From Cellvibrio sp. KY-GH-1 (GTDB lineage Bacteria; Pseudomonadota; Gammaproteobacteria; Pseudomonadales; Cellvibrionaceae): a stretch of 64,000 nucleotides of DNA. Location: contig NZ_CP031728.1 of NCBI RefSeq assembly GCF_008806975.1, forward strand, positions 2,294,001 to 2,358,000, written 5' to 3'. This document shows, in pieces, positions 8,404 to 17,252 of the stretch. Both the position numbers and the translations under genes were made by a program. Each line of letters begins with the position of its first letter. Position 1 is the first letter of the stretch. A model generated the notes under the pieces. That model was not told the origin of the DNA and did not search any database. It saw only the letters and a program-made list of their open reading frames with translations.

Positions 8404-9800
8404 ACCATTCATTACGTTTGCTGGCACTCATTCTAGGCAACTGCCTGGCACTAGGCTGTGGTCTGTTGGTTTACCGCACCATCAACCAACCCGGCACTGC
8501 AATAGCCGGTGGCTTTTTGGCGATGGTGATTGTTACATGGTTGACCTATCGCCTGTTTGGCAAACCACTGGATAGGTTTTTGCACACATTGGAATCCGCC
8601 TTATTGCATGTAAAAGACGGCGAACTTTCTCTGCAATTACCGACACAGAAAAATTCACAGTTCAATCAGCTGGGGCAATTATTTAACCAGGTCATTGCCG
8701 GTCTGCGCGCCAAACAAACGCATTTGTTGCAGCGCGATCTGATGCTGAATCGTGTGTTTGAAACGGTTTCTTCCGCCCTGGTATTAACCGATACCCGCCA
8801 AAAGATTGTGCTATGCAACCCCACAGCGCGACAGCTGTTAAATCATGGCAAACCTGTGCGCGGACTTTCCTTGTATGATCTGGTTGCCAACATGCCGGTA
8901 TCGCTGCAGGAAGCCATTACTCACCAGCAAAACCTCATGTTTACGTTGGATAAATCACTCACCCTACCCGAGGGACACACTCAATCAGCAAGCATGCTTG
9001 AGTCCACCGGTGAAACCGAAAGTTGGTATTTATTCTGTGAAAAATTTCAATTGCACGGCTATGAGCATTGTCTCTATCACTTTCAACCCTTAACGCGCGC
9101 GCTGGCACGCACTGAAGTAGATACCTGGAAAAAAGTTATTCGGGTATTTAGCCATGAACTGAATAATTCACTCGCCCCGGTTTGCTCACTCGCCCATTCC
9201 GGTTTGAAGCTTGTTGACGACACTGCCCTACCCGCGCACCAACAAGAACTGTTAACGAAAATACTTGCTACAGTGCAAGAGCGCGCAGAGCATTTACGCG
9301 ATTTCTTAAGCGACTACGCCCAGTTTTCCCGGTTGCCAACCCCGGTGCGCGAGCCGATCAACTGGATCGCTTTTTTACGCAACTTGCAAGGCTTAATGTA
9401 TTTTGAGTGGGACAATAGCTGTCACTATCGGTCAGCATTTGCCGACCCGGCACAAATCTCACAAGTGCTCATTAATTTGATAAAAAATGCGCGCGAAGCT
9501 GGTGCGAGTGAAAAGGGAATTTTTCTGGCCATAAAAGAACAAGGTGACTGGGATGTAATCACCCTGGGTGACGACGGCAGCGGTATGAGCGAAGAGCAAT
9601 TGAAACAAGCAATGCTGCCCTTCTATTCAACCAAACGCGATGGCACCGGCCTGGGTTTGGCGCTCTGTCGCGAAATTATTGAAGCGCATAATGGCCGGAT
9701 TCATTTTTCCAACCGACCGGAACGCGGGTTAAATGTTTCCATTTGGCTACCACGCTCAGCAATCACTCAACACACCACGCAAACGATTGATAAGCGCTAA
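8400..9800 (+). CDS. NtrB/NtrY-like sensor histidine kinase
   Basis: 466 residues. Two closely spaced N-terminal membrane helices (about 5-50), a HAMP-like linker, a PAS-type domain (about 115-230), the H-box (FSHELNNSLAP, with the phospho-accepting His) and a HATPase_c domain (N-box LINLIKNAREAG, G1 DDGSGMS, G2 GTGLGLALCREI). The sensor has almost no periplasmic loop, so it probably senses within the membrane or cytoplasm. ATGA overlap with the activator gene gives translational coupling. Last gene of the exporter operon. Confidence 0.92.
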   Translation: MNHSLRLLALILGNCLALGCGLLVYRTINQPGTAIAGGFLAMVIVTWLTYRLFGKPLDRFLHTLESALLHVKDGELSLQLPTQKNSQFNQLGQLFNQVIAGLRAKQTHLLQRDLMLNRVFETVSSALVLTDTRQKIVLCNPTARQLLNHGKPVRGLSLYDLVANMPVSLQEAITHQQNLMFTLDKSLTLPEGHTQSASMLESTGETESWYLFCEKFQLHGYEHCLYHFQPLTRALARTEVDTWKKVIRVFSHELNNSLAPVCSLAHSGLKLVDDTALPAHQQELLTKILATVQERAEHLRDFLSDYAQFSRLPTPVREPINWIAFLRNLQGLMYFEWDNSCHYRSAFADPAQISQVLINLIKNAREAGASEKGIFLAIKEQGDWDVITLGDDGSGMSEEQLKQAMLPFYSTKRDGTGLGLALCREIIEAHNGRIHFSNRPERGLNVSIWLPRSAITQHTTQTIDKR

Positions 9801-9842
9801 TCCCCACCGTCGCTAACAATTAGTCTTCCGGGATACCACAAC

Positions 9843-9959
9843 AATAAAACGCGGCGAAAAAATAAAAATCATCGCCAACCCCGATTGCATTTCTGCCTCC
9901 ATGCCCGGTGAGGCATTGGAGAAAGGAAGTGAAGGCTGGGGTGGTGACGAGCACGTTTT
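9843..9959 (+). pseudogene. Decayed duplicate of the 3' end of flgA
   Basis: Bases 9843-9935 match flgA 31129-31221 almost without gaps (about seven differences in 93). After a 60-base deletion, 9934-9959 match 31282-31307, the last bases before the flgA stop. The encoded remnant still reads IKRGEKIKIIAN and MPGEALEKG but goes out of frame after the deletion and has no start. The functional flgA lies 21 kb away. It ends 18 bases before the left REP-like element of the RAYT gene. Confidence 0.85.
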
Positions 9960-9977
9960 AATCGCCATAAAACATAT

Positions 9978-10012
9978 GTAGGTACGATTAGCGCAGCGTA
10001 ATCGTACGCATG
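9978..10012. repeat. REP-like element, left flank of RAYT
   Basis: An imperfect palindrome (GGTACGATTA, GCGCAGCG, TAATCGTAC) that is nearly identical, in inverted orientation, to 10579-10614 on the other side of the transposase gene. It directly abuts the RAYT stop codon (10013). Confidence 0.8.
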
Positions 10013-10543
10013 TTATTCACCAGCTTCTATCTTCATGCTGTTATCCCCACACCAGTTTGCGGGATAAATTCCTGCTTTTACATATTTATAAAATGTTGAG
10101 TAAGGCCAGTCAACAACACGATTGACCAGTTTGTGCTTTACAGGATTGCGATGTATGTAATCGAAATGTTGCTTGACATCAAATTCTTCGCGTCTCCAGT
10201 GCTCCCAGTAATGCCTTTGCCAAATACCGCGTTCGCCATTTTTAATTCGTATTGATGATCGATATTCTTGTTGGGGAATGGCTTTGGAAAAATAGGTTTT
10301 GATCAATCGCCAACGCGTAGCGTAGTCAGTATCACCATCTGGAAGTCGCCAGAGGCAATGCATGTGATCAGGTAAAACCGTCCAAGCGACAATCTCAAAC
10401 GGACGGGCGCGGTTAACCCTCTTAATGCAAGCCTTTAGGATTTTAATTTCCTCTATCAGCAAATTGTTGTTATGGCGCTGCAGTAAGTTGACGGTAAAAA
10501 ACCAGGTGGAACCAGGTATTTGTAAGCGGCAATAATTGGGCAT
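10013..10543 (-). CDS. REP-associated tyrosine transposase (RAYT, IS200-like Y1)
   Basis: 176 residues, the usual size for a RAYT. It has the HUH motif in LPDHMHCLWRLP, the catalytic Tyr region (FDYIHRNPVKH, WPYSTFYKYV) and the WQRHYWEHWRREEFD block typical of RAYTs. RAYTs are domesticated Y1 transposases thought to mobilise REP/BIME palindromes. Here inverted REP-like copies flank the gene directly. AGGAGG precedes the ATG. The reading frame is intact. Confidence 0.92.
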   Translation of the reverse strand: MPNYCRLQIPGSTWFFTVNLLQRHNNNLLIEEIKILKACIKRVNRARPFEIVAWTVLPDHMHCLWRLPDGDTDYATRWRLIKTYFSKAIPQQEYRSSIRIKNGERGIWQRHYWEHWRREEFDVKQHFDYIHRNPVKHKLVNRVVDWPYSTFYKYVKAGIYPANWCGDNSMKIEAGE

Positions 10544-10578
10544 TTCCTTGCCTCCTGAAATTTTGGCGATTGATTTTT

Positions 10579-10614
10579 CATGCGTACGATTACGCTGAGT
10601 TAATCGTACCTACG
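10579..10614. repeat. REP-like element, right flank of RAYT
   Basis: Reverse complement of the left element with two or three changes (CGTACGATTACGCTGAG core). Each copy can fold as a hairpin, and together they form a 36-base terminal-inverted-repeat-like frame around the RAYT gene. The following 227 bases to the next gene contain no recognisable gene. Confidence 0.8.
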
Positions 10615-10841
10615 TGTTATTTGTTGCAATTTACACTAGCAACAGCAAACTGCCATTCTCATGCCCCCCCAAATTGCTTGTTAAAAATATAGAGCAACCC
10701 GGCATGCAGAATGTAGCCATACGTTATTTTAATTCCACACTGCCACTGGATTCGCAAATTAATTTAAGCTGCCTCACAGCACCTGATTGACAGAATAATT
10801 TTATAAAGGCACTGGCTGTGAGGGCGTATCTACACCTTAAA

Positions 10842-12488
10842 TTAGCGGGTTCCCTTAATCCAATTGATGGCAGAGTCTATTCCGGCATCATAACTATTTT
10901 GGCGCTCTTGCAGTGGTGCAAATGGCACAGCAATGTTGGGAGGAATACCCATGCCCTCATAATTATTTCCGTGAACATCCAGATAGGTTTCGTTGCTTAC
11001 ACCAAACAGGATATCACTGGTAAGACGCTTAACGAGGATATCGGAAAACTCACCGGCTGTTGGCTCTCCGATAATCGTAACCTGAGGTAAGGACGCCATA
11101 GCGATAGTAAACAACTCTGCCGCACTCGCGGTATCACCACTCGTTAGCACTACTGTGGGTTTTAAATAAATATTTTCCTTGTGCGGGTCCAGCACTACAT
11201 TTTTCACCGGTGTTGCCCAAGCGCCGCGCCCTGCAGATTTAGAGTAGACCACTTGTGACTGGCCCATAAAATGACGGACAAAATTGAGTGCAACCTGATC
11301 TTGGCCACCACCATTAAAGCGAACATCAACGATAAGGCCATCGGTGTCCTCCAGATCCACCAAGGCTTCATTGATAGCGGCTTCTGCTATAGCAACATCA
11401 GCTGCAATGTCAGAAACAAGCGTTGACTTTCCCGAAGTGTAATCCGCCATTGAACCGACAAATAAATACCCTATATTATTGCTTGTTTTAAACCACGCAA
11501 TTTCACCCGCTGCCTTCACTTTAATATCAGCATTTTGGTCCGCATAATCAAAAATAATACCTATAATTTTACCAAAATTTTCAACAATATAATTTTCGGC
11601 CGCTACAGCTTGTGCGCTGGCCAATTCACCATCAAACCCAAACATTTGCCTATATTCATTTAATAGTTTTTCATACAGGGTCAATTGTGTAGACGCACTA
11701 AAAGTCGGTATATCTTCATTTTCCAGGGCCACCGTTATACTTTTATCCAAATCCGGACTCAGTGGTGCTCTGATTATCACTGCGTGCCCGTCACCTAAAG
11801 GGGAGACAAGGGTGCTGAGAAATTCAAATAATTCTTCTTCGTCATTAATATTTCCGACGGATTCTGCAGCCTCTTGATAAACATCATCCCAACGCACATT
11901 TCTTAGTTCAAAATTAATGTACAACTCATTAAATGTTTGCCAGAAAATTTCAAAGTCTTTTTTAGCATCAAAGGTATAACCAGTATTTGATTTTAATATT
12001 TGTAGATTTTTTTCGCATACCACTGGAAGCGATTGTACTTTTTCATATTCAACGCCAGGCGGATAGTATCCTTTATTTTCAACCAGCACCTCTTTCACAG
12101 TATTTGAATAGGTGTAACTTTGTTTGAGCTTATCAAGGGATAAGCCAGAAACTACTTTCTGTAGGATGCAGTAATTTTTGGTGGTACTGTAGGTTTTAAC
12201 CGTATAAACCGCTCCCACCTCAACCACCGACGCAATATAACCGTATGCAGGCGCATACCAATGCCCTACATACGGAGAACTTGATGATGAAGAGCTTGAT
12301 ACTGATGAGGACACACTAGATGAAGCAGAACTAGGCACTGATGAGTTGGCAGCAGAGGAACTTGGCCCAGATGAGCTTGATCTTGATTTATCGTTATCAC
12401 CGGAGCAACCCGTTAACAATAGCAAACAAAGCCAGCCTATCGCTGTTGCAGATTGTATGGTAATAATTTTCTTTGCAGCAATAAACAT
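10842..12488 (-). CDS. S41-family peptidase lipoprotein with poly-Ser linker
   Basis: 548 residues from an ATG with AAAGGGATA upstream; a longer frame from a TTG at 12539 would bury the signal sequence. It has a lipoprotein signal with lipobox LLTGC (Cys28), a Ser-rich linker (about 34-71), a domain of unknown type, and a C-terminal tail-specific-protease-like domain. That domain contains IGYLFVGSM, DGLIVDVRFNGGGQD, the Ser-containing TSGDTASAAELF and GEPTAGEFSD, matching the S41 IRBP/tricorn-like core. Probably a surface or periplasmic serine peptidase. It is followed by a gap of 110 bases from the two-component pair and appears to be transcribed separately. Confidence 0.85.
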   Translation of the reverse strand: MFIAAKKIITIQSATAIGWLCLLLLTGCSGDNDKSRSSSSGPSSSAANSSVPSSASSSVSSSVSSSSSSSSPYVGHWYAPAYGYIASVVEVGAVYTVKTYSTTKNYCILQKVVSGLSLDKLKQSYTYSNTVKEVLVENKGYYPPGVEYEKVQSLPVVCEKNLQILKSNTGYTFDAKKDFEIFWQTFNELYINFELRNVRWDDVYQEAAESVGNINDEEELFEFLSTLVSPLGDGHAVIIRAPLSPDLDKSITVALENEDIPTFSASTQLTLYEKLLNEYRQMFGFDGELASAQAVAAENYIVENFGKIIGIIFDYADQNADIKVKAAGEIAWFKTSNNIGYLFVGSMADYTSGKSTLVSDIAADVAIAEAAINEALVDLEDTDGLIVDVRFNGGGQDQVALNFVRHFMGQSQVVYSKSAGRGAWATPVKNVVLDPHKENIYLKPTVVLTSGDTASAAELFTIAMASLPQVTIIGEPTAGEFSDILVKRLTSDILFGVSNETYLDVHGNNYEGMGIPPNIAVPFAPLQERQNSYDAGIDSAINWIKGTR

Positions 12489-12598
12489 TTTTGATATCCC
12501 TTTAATTGTTCGGAAGGGATAACATAAATTGTTAGGCAATTTAAAGCTGTACCAGGTTTTATCAATTTGTAGCTACAAATACAGCTATTAAATGCAGG

Positions 12599-13951
12599 CT
12601 ATTTATTTAGTGGCTCACGAAAAATAACTGAAAATTTTGCTCCCCCCAATGTTTCTGAGGTTGCAATTTCGATCTGCGCATTGTGCAAATCCGCAATGCG
12701 TTTAACAAGAGCCATGCCAAGACCATGGCCTTTTGGTGGCAACCTCCGCACACCTGCAATTTTATTTTCCTCGCCGCGGATAAACGGCTTAAAGATATCT
12801 TGCTTGAATTGCTCAGCTATGCCAGGACCATTATCCTCAACCGAGAATTGTATTTTTCCCTCCTTCCGTTGCAAGCTGATTAATATCTTTCCTTGACCGT
12901 ATTTAATCGCGTTGGACAGCAAATTTTCCAACAGCAAGCTCAGATAAAATGCATCGCCATTTACGCTGTAAAAATTATCATCAATACCAATGCTGATTAT
13001 AGGTTGCGCGGGTTCCGAGTCATGCTCACCAGGGTTACCCTGAATCGGGGATGCAGCAAGGTGAGTGCAGAGCGAATGCAGGTCAACCTCATTTTTAGGT
13101 AGTTGTGCGATATTTTTATCCAATCGCGCATATCTCAATAAGGTTTCAATGAGATCAGTCATTTCAACAATTACTTTATCAAGGCGGTCCTGATAAATAA
13201 GACGCTTTTCCGCATCATCCTCTTCCCGCAATGCATCCAGGCCAAATTGCAACTTGGCCAACGGCGCGCGCATTTCATGAGAAATAGCGGAACTTAACAA
13301 GCTAATATCCGATACCAGCTCCTCAATCCGCAGCGCCATGCGATTAAATTCAAGTTCGATATCTTTTATATAAGAAACGACACTTGGGGTAATTCGTGCA
13401 CTCAAGTCACCCTCTCCCAGCTTTTTTGCAGATAACCGTAAGGTTTGTAAGCGGCGAACCAGTGGAAATAGCCACACAAATACAATCAGTATCAGCAACG
13501 CATAAAAGACGACAGTAAATAGGATAGGCAGCCAGCCGGAGGGTTTATTATGACTAATCAATGGAGCGCGCAGAACATAATAGTTATTGTTGCCAGCAGG
13601 AAAATAATAATTACTGCTTGTTGCAGAAGATAAAGTGATATCACCCCTTTCCTCCAACACCCGAAACAGCTCTTCAGGCATTCCAATGTCGTCCCGACTG
13701 ATTAACTCCAGCGTAAGAAAGGTGTTGTCAGCTTGCCAGGCTTGCAGAAAACTTTCCTTATTTTCAAACCTGCGCAAAACACCAGAAAGCTGTGAGCCTA
13801 CAACTTGCAATTGCGATTCTGTTAATCCCTTACCAGCCTGCTCACTTGGGTATAGCCCGGCATAGAGTTTATCCAATAACAGACCTGCGCCAACGGAAGC
13901 AACTACAACAGTGATCAACAGGGAAAGCGTAAGTGTACGTAGAGTCAGCAT
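12599..13951 (-). CDS. Sensor histidine kinase (RstB-like)
   Basis: 450 residues from the ATG nine bases after the regulator stop; the longer frame starts at a TTG inside the regulator gene. N-terminal membrane helix (about 5-27), periplasmic sensor of about 120 residues, second helix (about 135-155), HAMP, H-box SSAISHEMRAPLAK and HATPase_c (NLLSNAIKYG, DNGPGIAEQ, GHGLGMALVKRI). Together with the adjacent OmpR-type regulator, DUF3019 gene and MipA gene it forms an RstBA-like cluster of a type seen in marine gammaproteobacteria such as Shewanella. Signal unknown. Confidence 0.88.
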   Translation of the reverse strand: MLTLRTLTLSLLITVVVASVGAGLLLDKLYAGLYPSEQAGKGLTESQLQVVGSQLSGVLRRFENKESFLQAWQADNTFLTLELISRDDIGMPEELFRVLEERGDITLSSATSSNYYFPAGNNNYYVLRAPLISHNKPSGWLPILFTVVFYALLILIVFVWLFPLVRRLQTLRLSAKKLGEGDLSARITPSVVSYIKDIELEFNRMALRIEELVSDISLLSSAISHEMRAPLAKLQFGLDALREEDDAEKRLIYQDRLDKVIVEMTDLIETLLRYARLDKNIAQLPKNEVDLHSLCTHLAASPIQGNPGEHDSEPAQPIISIGIDDNFYSVNGDAFYLSLLLENLLSNAIKYGQGKILISLQRKEGKIQFSVEDNGPGIAEQFKQDIFKPFIRGEENKIAGVRRLPPKGHGLGMALVKRIADLHNAQIEIATSETLGGAKFSVIFREPLNK

Positions 13952-13959
13952 AGAAGCGT

Positions 13960-14658
13960 TTACCAGGCGTCTTTCACAAAGAGATAACCTTTTCCCCAAA
14001 TTGTTTTTATGCGATAGGGTTCATCACCAGGGTCATTCAGTTTTTTTCTTACCCGCGAAATGCGCAAATCGATTGATCTATCTATGCCGTCAAATTCATA
14101 GCCCCTTAACTCTTTGAGCAGGGTATCGCGTGTAACAATTTCACCGGCATGCGCCGCTAAAACCCACAACACTTCAAATTCTTTTGACGTAAGCCTGGCA
14201 TCAACACCAGCCAAAAATACTGATTGTGAGTGAGGATCAATAACCAGACTATTAAACCTCAGCGTTTGGGAGGATTCGTTTACTACTTTTTTGTCGAGTA
14301 ATTTTTGAATTCGTGCCAGCAATGCCCTAGCCCTGATGGGTTTTATCAGGTAATCATCTGCCCCGGCCTCTAGCCCCAATACTTCATCGATCTCCTCATC
14401 CCTGGCGGTTATCATAATGATGGCGCCGCCATAAAATGACCTTGCTATTTTACAGACTTTAAAACCATCAAGGCCCGGCAATGCACCATCCAGTAAAACC
14501 ACATCCGGTTGGATATCAGCAATCAATTTAACAGCATCTGCGCCATTCTCAGTGCAAGAACAATGAAAACCTTTCCCGGTAAGATATTCAGAAATCCACT
14601 GTTGCAGCTCGGTATCATCTTCCACAATGAGGATTGATTTTGGCGATTGATTCATCAT
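13960..14658 (-). CDS. OmpR-family response regulator (RstA-like)
   Basis: 232 residues: receiver domain with acidic pocket VEDD, phospho-acceptor Asp in VLLDGALPG, and Lys in LIKPIRA, then a C-terminal winged helix (LTSKEFEVLWVLAAHAGEIV, SIDLRISRVRKKL, IWGKGYLF). It is the first gene of the regulator-kinase pair. The order regulator, then kinase, downstream of the DUF3019 and mipA genes and on the same strand suggests all four are cotranscribed from upstream of mipA and are autoregulated. Confidence 0.92.
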   Translation of the reverse strand: MMNQSPKSILIVEDDTELQQWISEYLTGKGFHCSCTENGADAVKLIADIQPDVVLLDGALPGLDGFKVCKIARSFYGGAIIMITARDEEIDEVLGLEAGADDYLIKPIRARALLARIQKLLDKKVVNESSQTLRFNSLVIDPHSQSVFLAGVDARLTSKEFEVLWVLAAHAGEIVTRDTLLKELRGYEFDGIDRSIDLRISRVRKKLNDPGDEPYRIKTIWGKGYLFVKDAW

Positions 14659-14676
14659 TTTTATTTTTTACGCTAG

Positions 14677-15081
14677 TTAAAAAAGCCGCCAGGTGTGTTC
14701 AGGCCTGCTCGATTTTTTATAAACCCAGGATAAATTTAATGTTTCCCTGACCAATACTTCAGAGCTGTTTTCCGGGCTTAAGTAATATTGAACTGGCTCG
14801 CTCATAATCAGGCTTTCTGAAAACTGCCCCTCACTAACACCAGTCCAGCATTCCAGTTTAGTTTGACCCGGTGTGCGATATAGGCACACAGCAGCGGTGT
14901 CTTTCGAACTCCACTTAACCTTGACACTCGCATAACACTTATCGCCTTCTTTAAATACAACGCATTCTTTTGGTTTAAGTGATAACTCCATTGATTCATT
15001 GGGATCCTGCCCAACCACCATGGTGGATTGCAAAACAGACAAAAGGGAAGCAATAGAGATAAACTGATATTTATTTTTCAT
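14677..15081 (-). CDS. DUF3019 secreted protein
   Basis: 134 residues with an N-terminal signal-like segment (about 1-24) and a compact beta-rich domain: LSLKPKECVVFKEGDKCYASVKVKW, CLYR, KLECWTG, VRETLNLSWVYKKSSR. The paired cysteines and the RxTWRLF-like end fit DUF3019, a periplasmic family of unknown function that occurs beside RstAB-type regulators and MipA proteins. It sits 12 bases after the mipA-like gene and 18 bases before the regulator. A role as sensor accessory or target is inferred from position only. Confidence 0.8.
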   Translation of the reverse strand: MKNKYQFISIASLLSVLQSTMVVGQDPNESMELSLKPKECVVFKEGDKCYASVKVKWSSKDTAAVCLYRTPGQTKLECWTGVSEGQFSESLIMSEPVQYYLSPENSSEVLVRETLNLSWVYKKSSRPEHTWRLF

Positions 15082-15093
15082 GTCAGTTCACCC

Positions 15094-15969
15094 TTAGAAC
15101 ACATAATTCAAAAGGATGCCGAACTCACGCTCGCGTTCAGGACGACCTTCCCATTTACGCGCAAGTTCTATCAGCGGGCTATCCAATGCAGCATCAGAAT
15201 ACTGGGTATGTCTGGAATAGATCTGGAATAGTATGTTTTTGCTGACGGGGTAGCTCAAATCAATGTGGGCCGTGTAATCAGTCCCTGACGAGGGTTCATA
15301 GGCCCGGAATATTTTATCAGCTTCATCTTCTGTCACTCCATAATGGTGATCTAACAAACCGCTGGATTTATATACGGCCCCAAGCAAACCATTCAGGCTC
15401 CAGTTCCTAATTTGCCAACGGTGGCCGACCCACAACGAAGCATAGTCCACCGCGCTATCTGATCGAAAATCCTCATGGAAATAGGGCAATGCAACCATCT
15501 GCACAATGGAATTACCCCAGGAGCCCTGCGCCCTGAACCCAAAACCTCTGGTAGGCTCACCTGATATCTGCTTTGCCTGGCCATCAACGTAGTAATTGGA
15601 CTCGGTGCGACCGGTGGCTGCTGCCGCTATAACATCCAGATTCCAATGCTCAGTACTGTAAAAATTGTAACCTGCAGCAGGAAGATTTTTATCGCGGGCC
15701 GGATCGTTGGCCAGCTCTACAAAAAAGCCCTTCCATTGATAGCGGCCATCAATTACCAATTTCAAACCATCAACTTGTTCTTCAATATATATGGGCGATT
15801 CAATGTTCAGATAGCCAAGCCCAATGGAAAGGCTGTAACCGTCACGGCTATTTTTGTCAGATTTTTGTTGATCTTTCGGCTGAGATTCATCGGCAAGGCA
15901 GTAACCGTTACAAGAGACCAAGATTGCTGCTGATAAGAATTGACTTATTATATTGTGCAAATAATTCAT
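15094..15969 (-). CDS. MipA/OmpV-family outer-membrane protein
   Basis: 291 residues from an ATG preceded by AGGAGCC (the longer frame begins at a TTG within that site). Signal peptide (about 1-26), then alternating amphipathic strands ending in the aromatic EFGILLNYVF, the C-terminal signature of outer-membrane barrels. The segments SLSIGLGYLNIESPIY and DGRYQWKGFFVEL match MipA/OmpV starts. In E. coli MipA is linked to peptidoglycan synthases; other members affect osmotic or antibiotic response. It is the first gene of the cluster with DUF3019 and the RstAB-like pair. Confidence 0.82.
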   Translation of the reverse strand: MNYLHNIISQFLSAAILVSCNGYCLADESQPKDQQKSDKNSRDGYSLSIGLGYLNIESPIYIEEQVDGLKLVIDGRYQWKGFFVELANDPARDKNLPAAGYNFYSTEHWNLDVIAAAATGRTESNYYVDGQAKQISGEPTRGFGFRAQGSWGNSIVQMVALPYFHEDFRSDSAVDYASLWVGHRWQIRNWSLNGLLGAVYKSSGLLDHHYGVTEDEADKIFRAYEPSSGTDYTAHIDLSYPVSKNILFQIYSRHTQYSDAALDSPLIELARKWEGRPEREREFGILLNYVF

Positions 15970-16081
15970 ATTGGCTCCTGCCAAATTTCGTTTTCGTTTG
16001 GCAGAGTTTACGGAGCCTTAGATCGAAACTGTTAACCAAATACGGTCAAATTGTACCAAAGTGTATCTGGTATTCGCTGGT

Positions 16082-17251
16082 TCATTTTACCTCCGCCTTG
16101 AGTGAACAATTTTCCCAAGCGGCCACCACAATTAAAATGGTGGTGGTTGCAGCACTCATTGCCAAAGCCGACCAATGCAGTACTAATGCCATTGGAACCA
16201 GCCCAATTAATGCGAATAAACCAACAAGGTGCGATAAGGGTGGTGCGCGGCGGTCATTGGTTACCCATTTAAATAGAGCGCAGCCAATTAAATACAGCGC
16301 CGGACCACCGATAACGGCAAATAATCCAGCGATAGATGCATGACCCGGATGCACGAGCACCAACTCATCGGCAACGGCGCAGACAATAATGCCGGCGATA
16401 ATCGGTGCGTGCAGATAGGTATAGGCAAGGCGAGCCTGACCGCCGGGATCTTGCGAATGCAAAATGCGATGGTGCGCGCGCTCCACTCCACTATCGAAAT
16501 AAATCCACCAGAGTGCGATTGAGCCTAACACTGCTACCAGAAACGCAGCAATTACTGTGAAATCCCAGTGTTGATCGGCAAAGGTGGCACCCGTCACCAA
16601 CAGCGATTCACCCAGCGCAATTATCACAAATAAAGCACAGCGCTCGGCCATATGGTTGCCTTCTACATCCCAATCGGTAGTACTGGAACGACCCATACCC
16701 GGCACCCAGAACAGTAAGGCCGGCGAAATAAATTCGATAAAAAACGCAATACACCACAAGATAAAACGCCGCTCGCCTTCAGCAAGGCCACCGGCGATCC
16801 AGAAAATAGCCGATGCACACAACCAGATAAAAATGCGCTGGAAACTGCGCACAAAATGCGGTGCGCTATGGCGAATGGCGTAAAGAAAAAATGCGGTGCG
16901 CCCCACTTGCATAAATACATAAGCAAACGCAAAAAATAATCCGCGCTCGCCGAACGCATCGGGAATGGAAACCGACATGATCAAACCGCCCAACATGAGC
17001 GCAAATAAACAGATACGCACCGGAAAGCGATCCGGGTCCAACCAGTTGGTAACCCAGGAGGTGTAAATCCACACCCACCAAACCGCAAGCAATAACAAAC
17101 CGTGTTTGATGGCACCATCGAGCGTTAAATTAGCGAGCAATGAATGGGAGATTTGGGTAATGGCAAATACAAATACCAGATCAAAAAATAATTCAACCAT
17201 GGTCACTTTACCGGCCTGACTACCGGCGCGATTTCTTAATAACGACAACAT
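16082..17251 (-). CDS. LtrA-family membrane protein
   Basis: 389 residues, about ten membrane helices. The N-terminal VTMVELFFDLVFVFAITQISH and WWVWIYTSWVTNWLDPDR are diagnostic of the LtrA (low temperature requirement A) family, whose function is unknown. The chosen ATG (17251) lies one base after the hipA stop, TAA-T-ATG; a GTG six codons upstream inside hipA is the alternative. This places ltrA as the third gene of the hipBA operon, an unusual partner. LtrA genes are normally solitary. Confidence 0.88.
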   Translation of the reverse strand: MLSLLRNRAGSQAGKVTMVELFFDLVFVFAITQISHSLLANLTLDGAIKHGLLLLAVWWVWIYTSWVTNWLDPDRFPVRICLFALMLGGLIMSVSIPDAFGERGLFFAFAYVFMQVGRTAFFLYAIRHSAPHFVRSFQRIFIWLCASAIFWIAGGLAEGERRFILWCIAFFIEFISPALLFWVPGMGRSSTTDWDVEGNHMAERCALFVIIALGESLLVTGATFADQHWDFTVIAAFLVAVLGSIALWWIYFDSGVERAHHRILHSQDPGGQARLAYTYLHAPIIAGIIVCAVADELVLVHPGHASIAGLFAVIGGPALYLIGCALFKWVTNDRRAPPLSHLVGLFALIGLVPMALVLHWSALAMSAATTTILIVVAAWENCSLKAEVK

Positions 17252-17252
17252 A

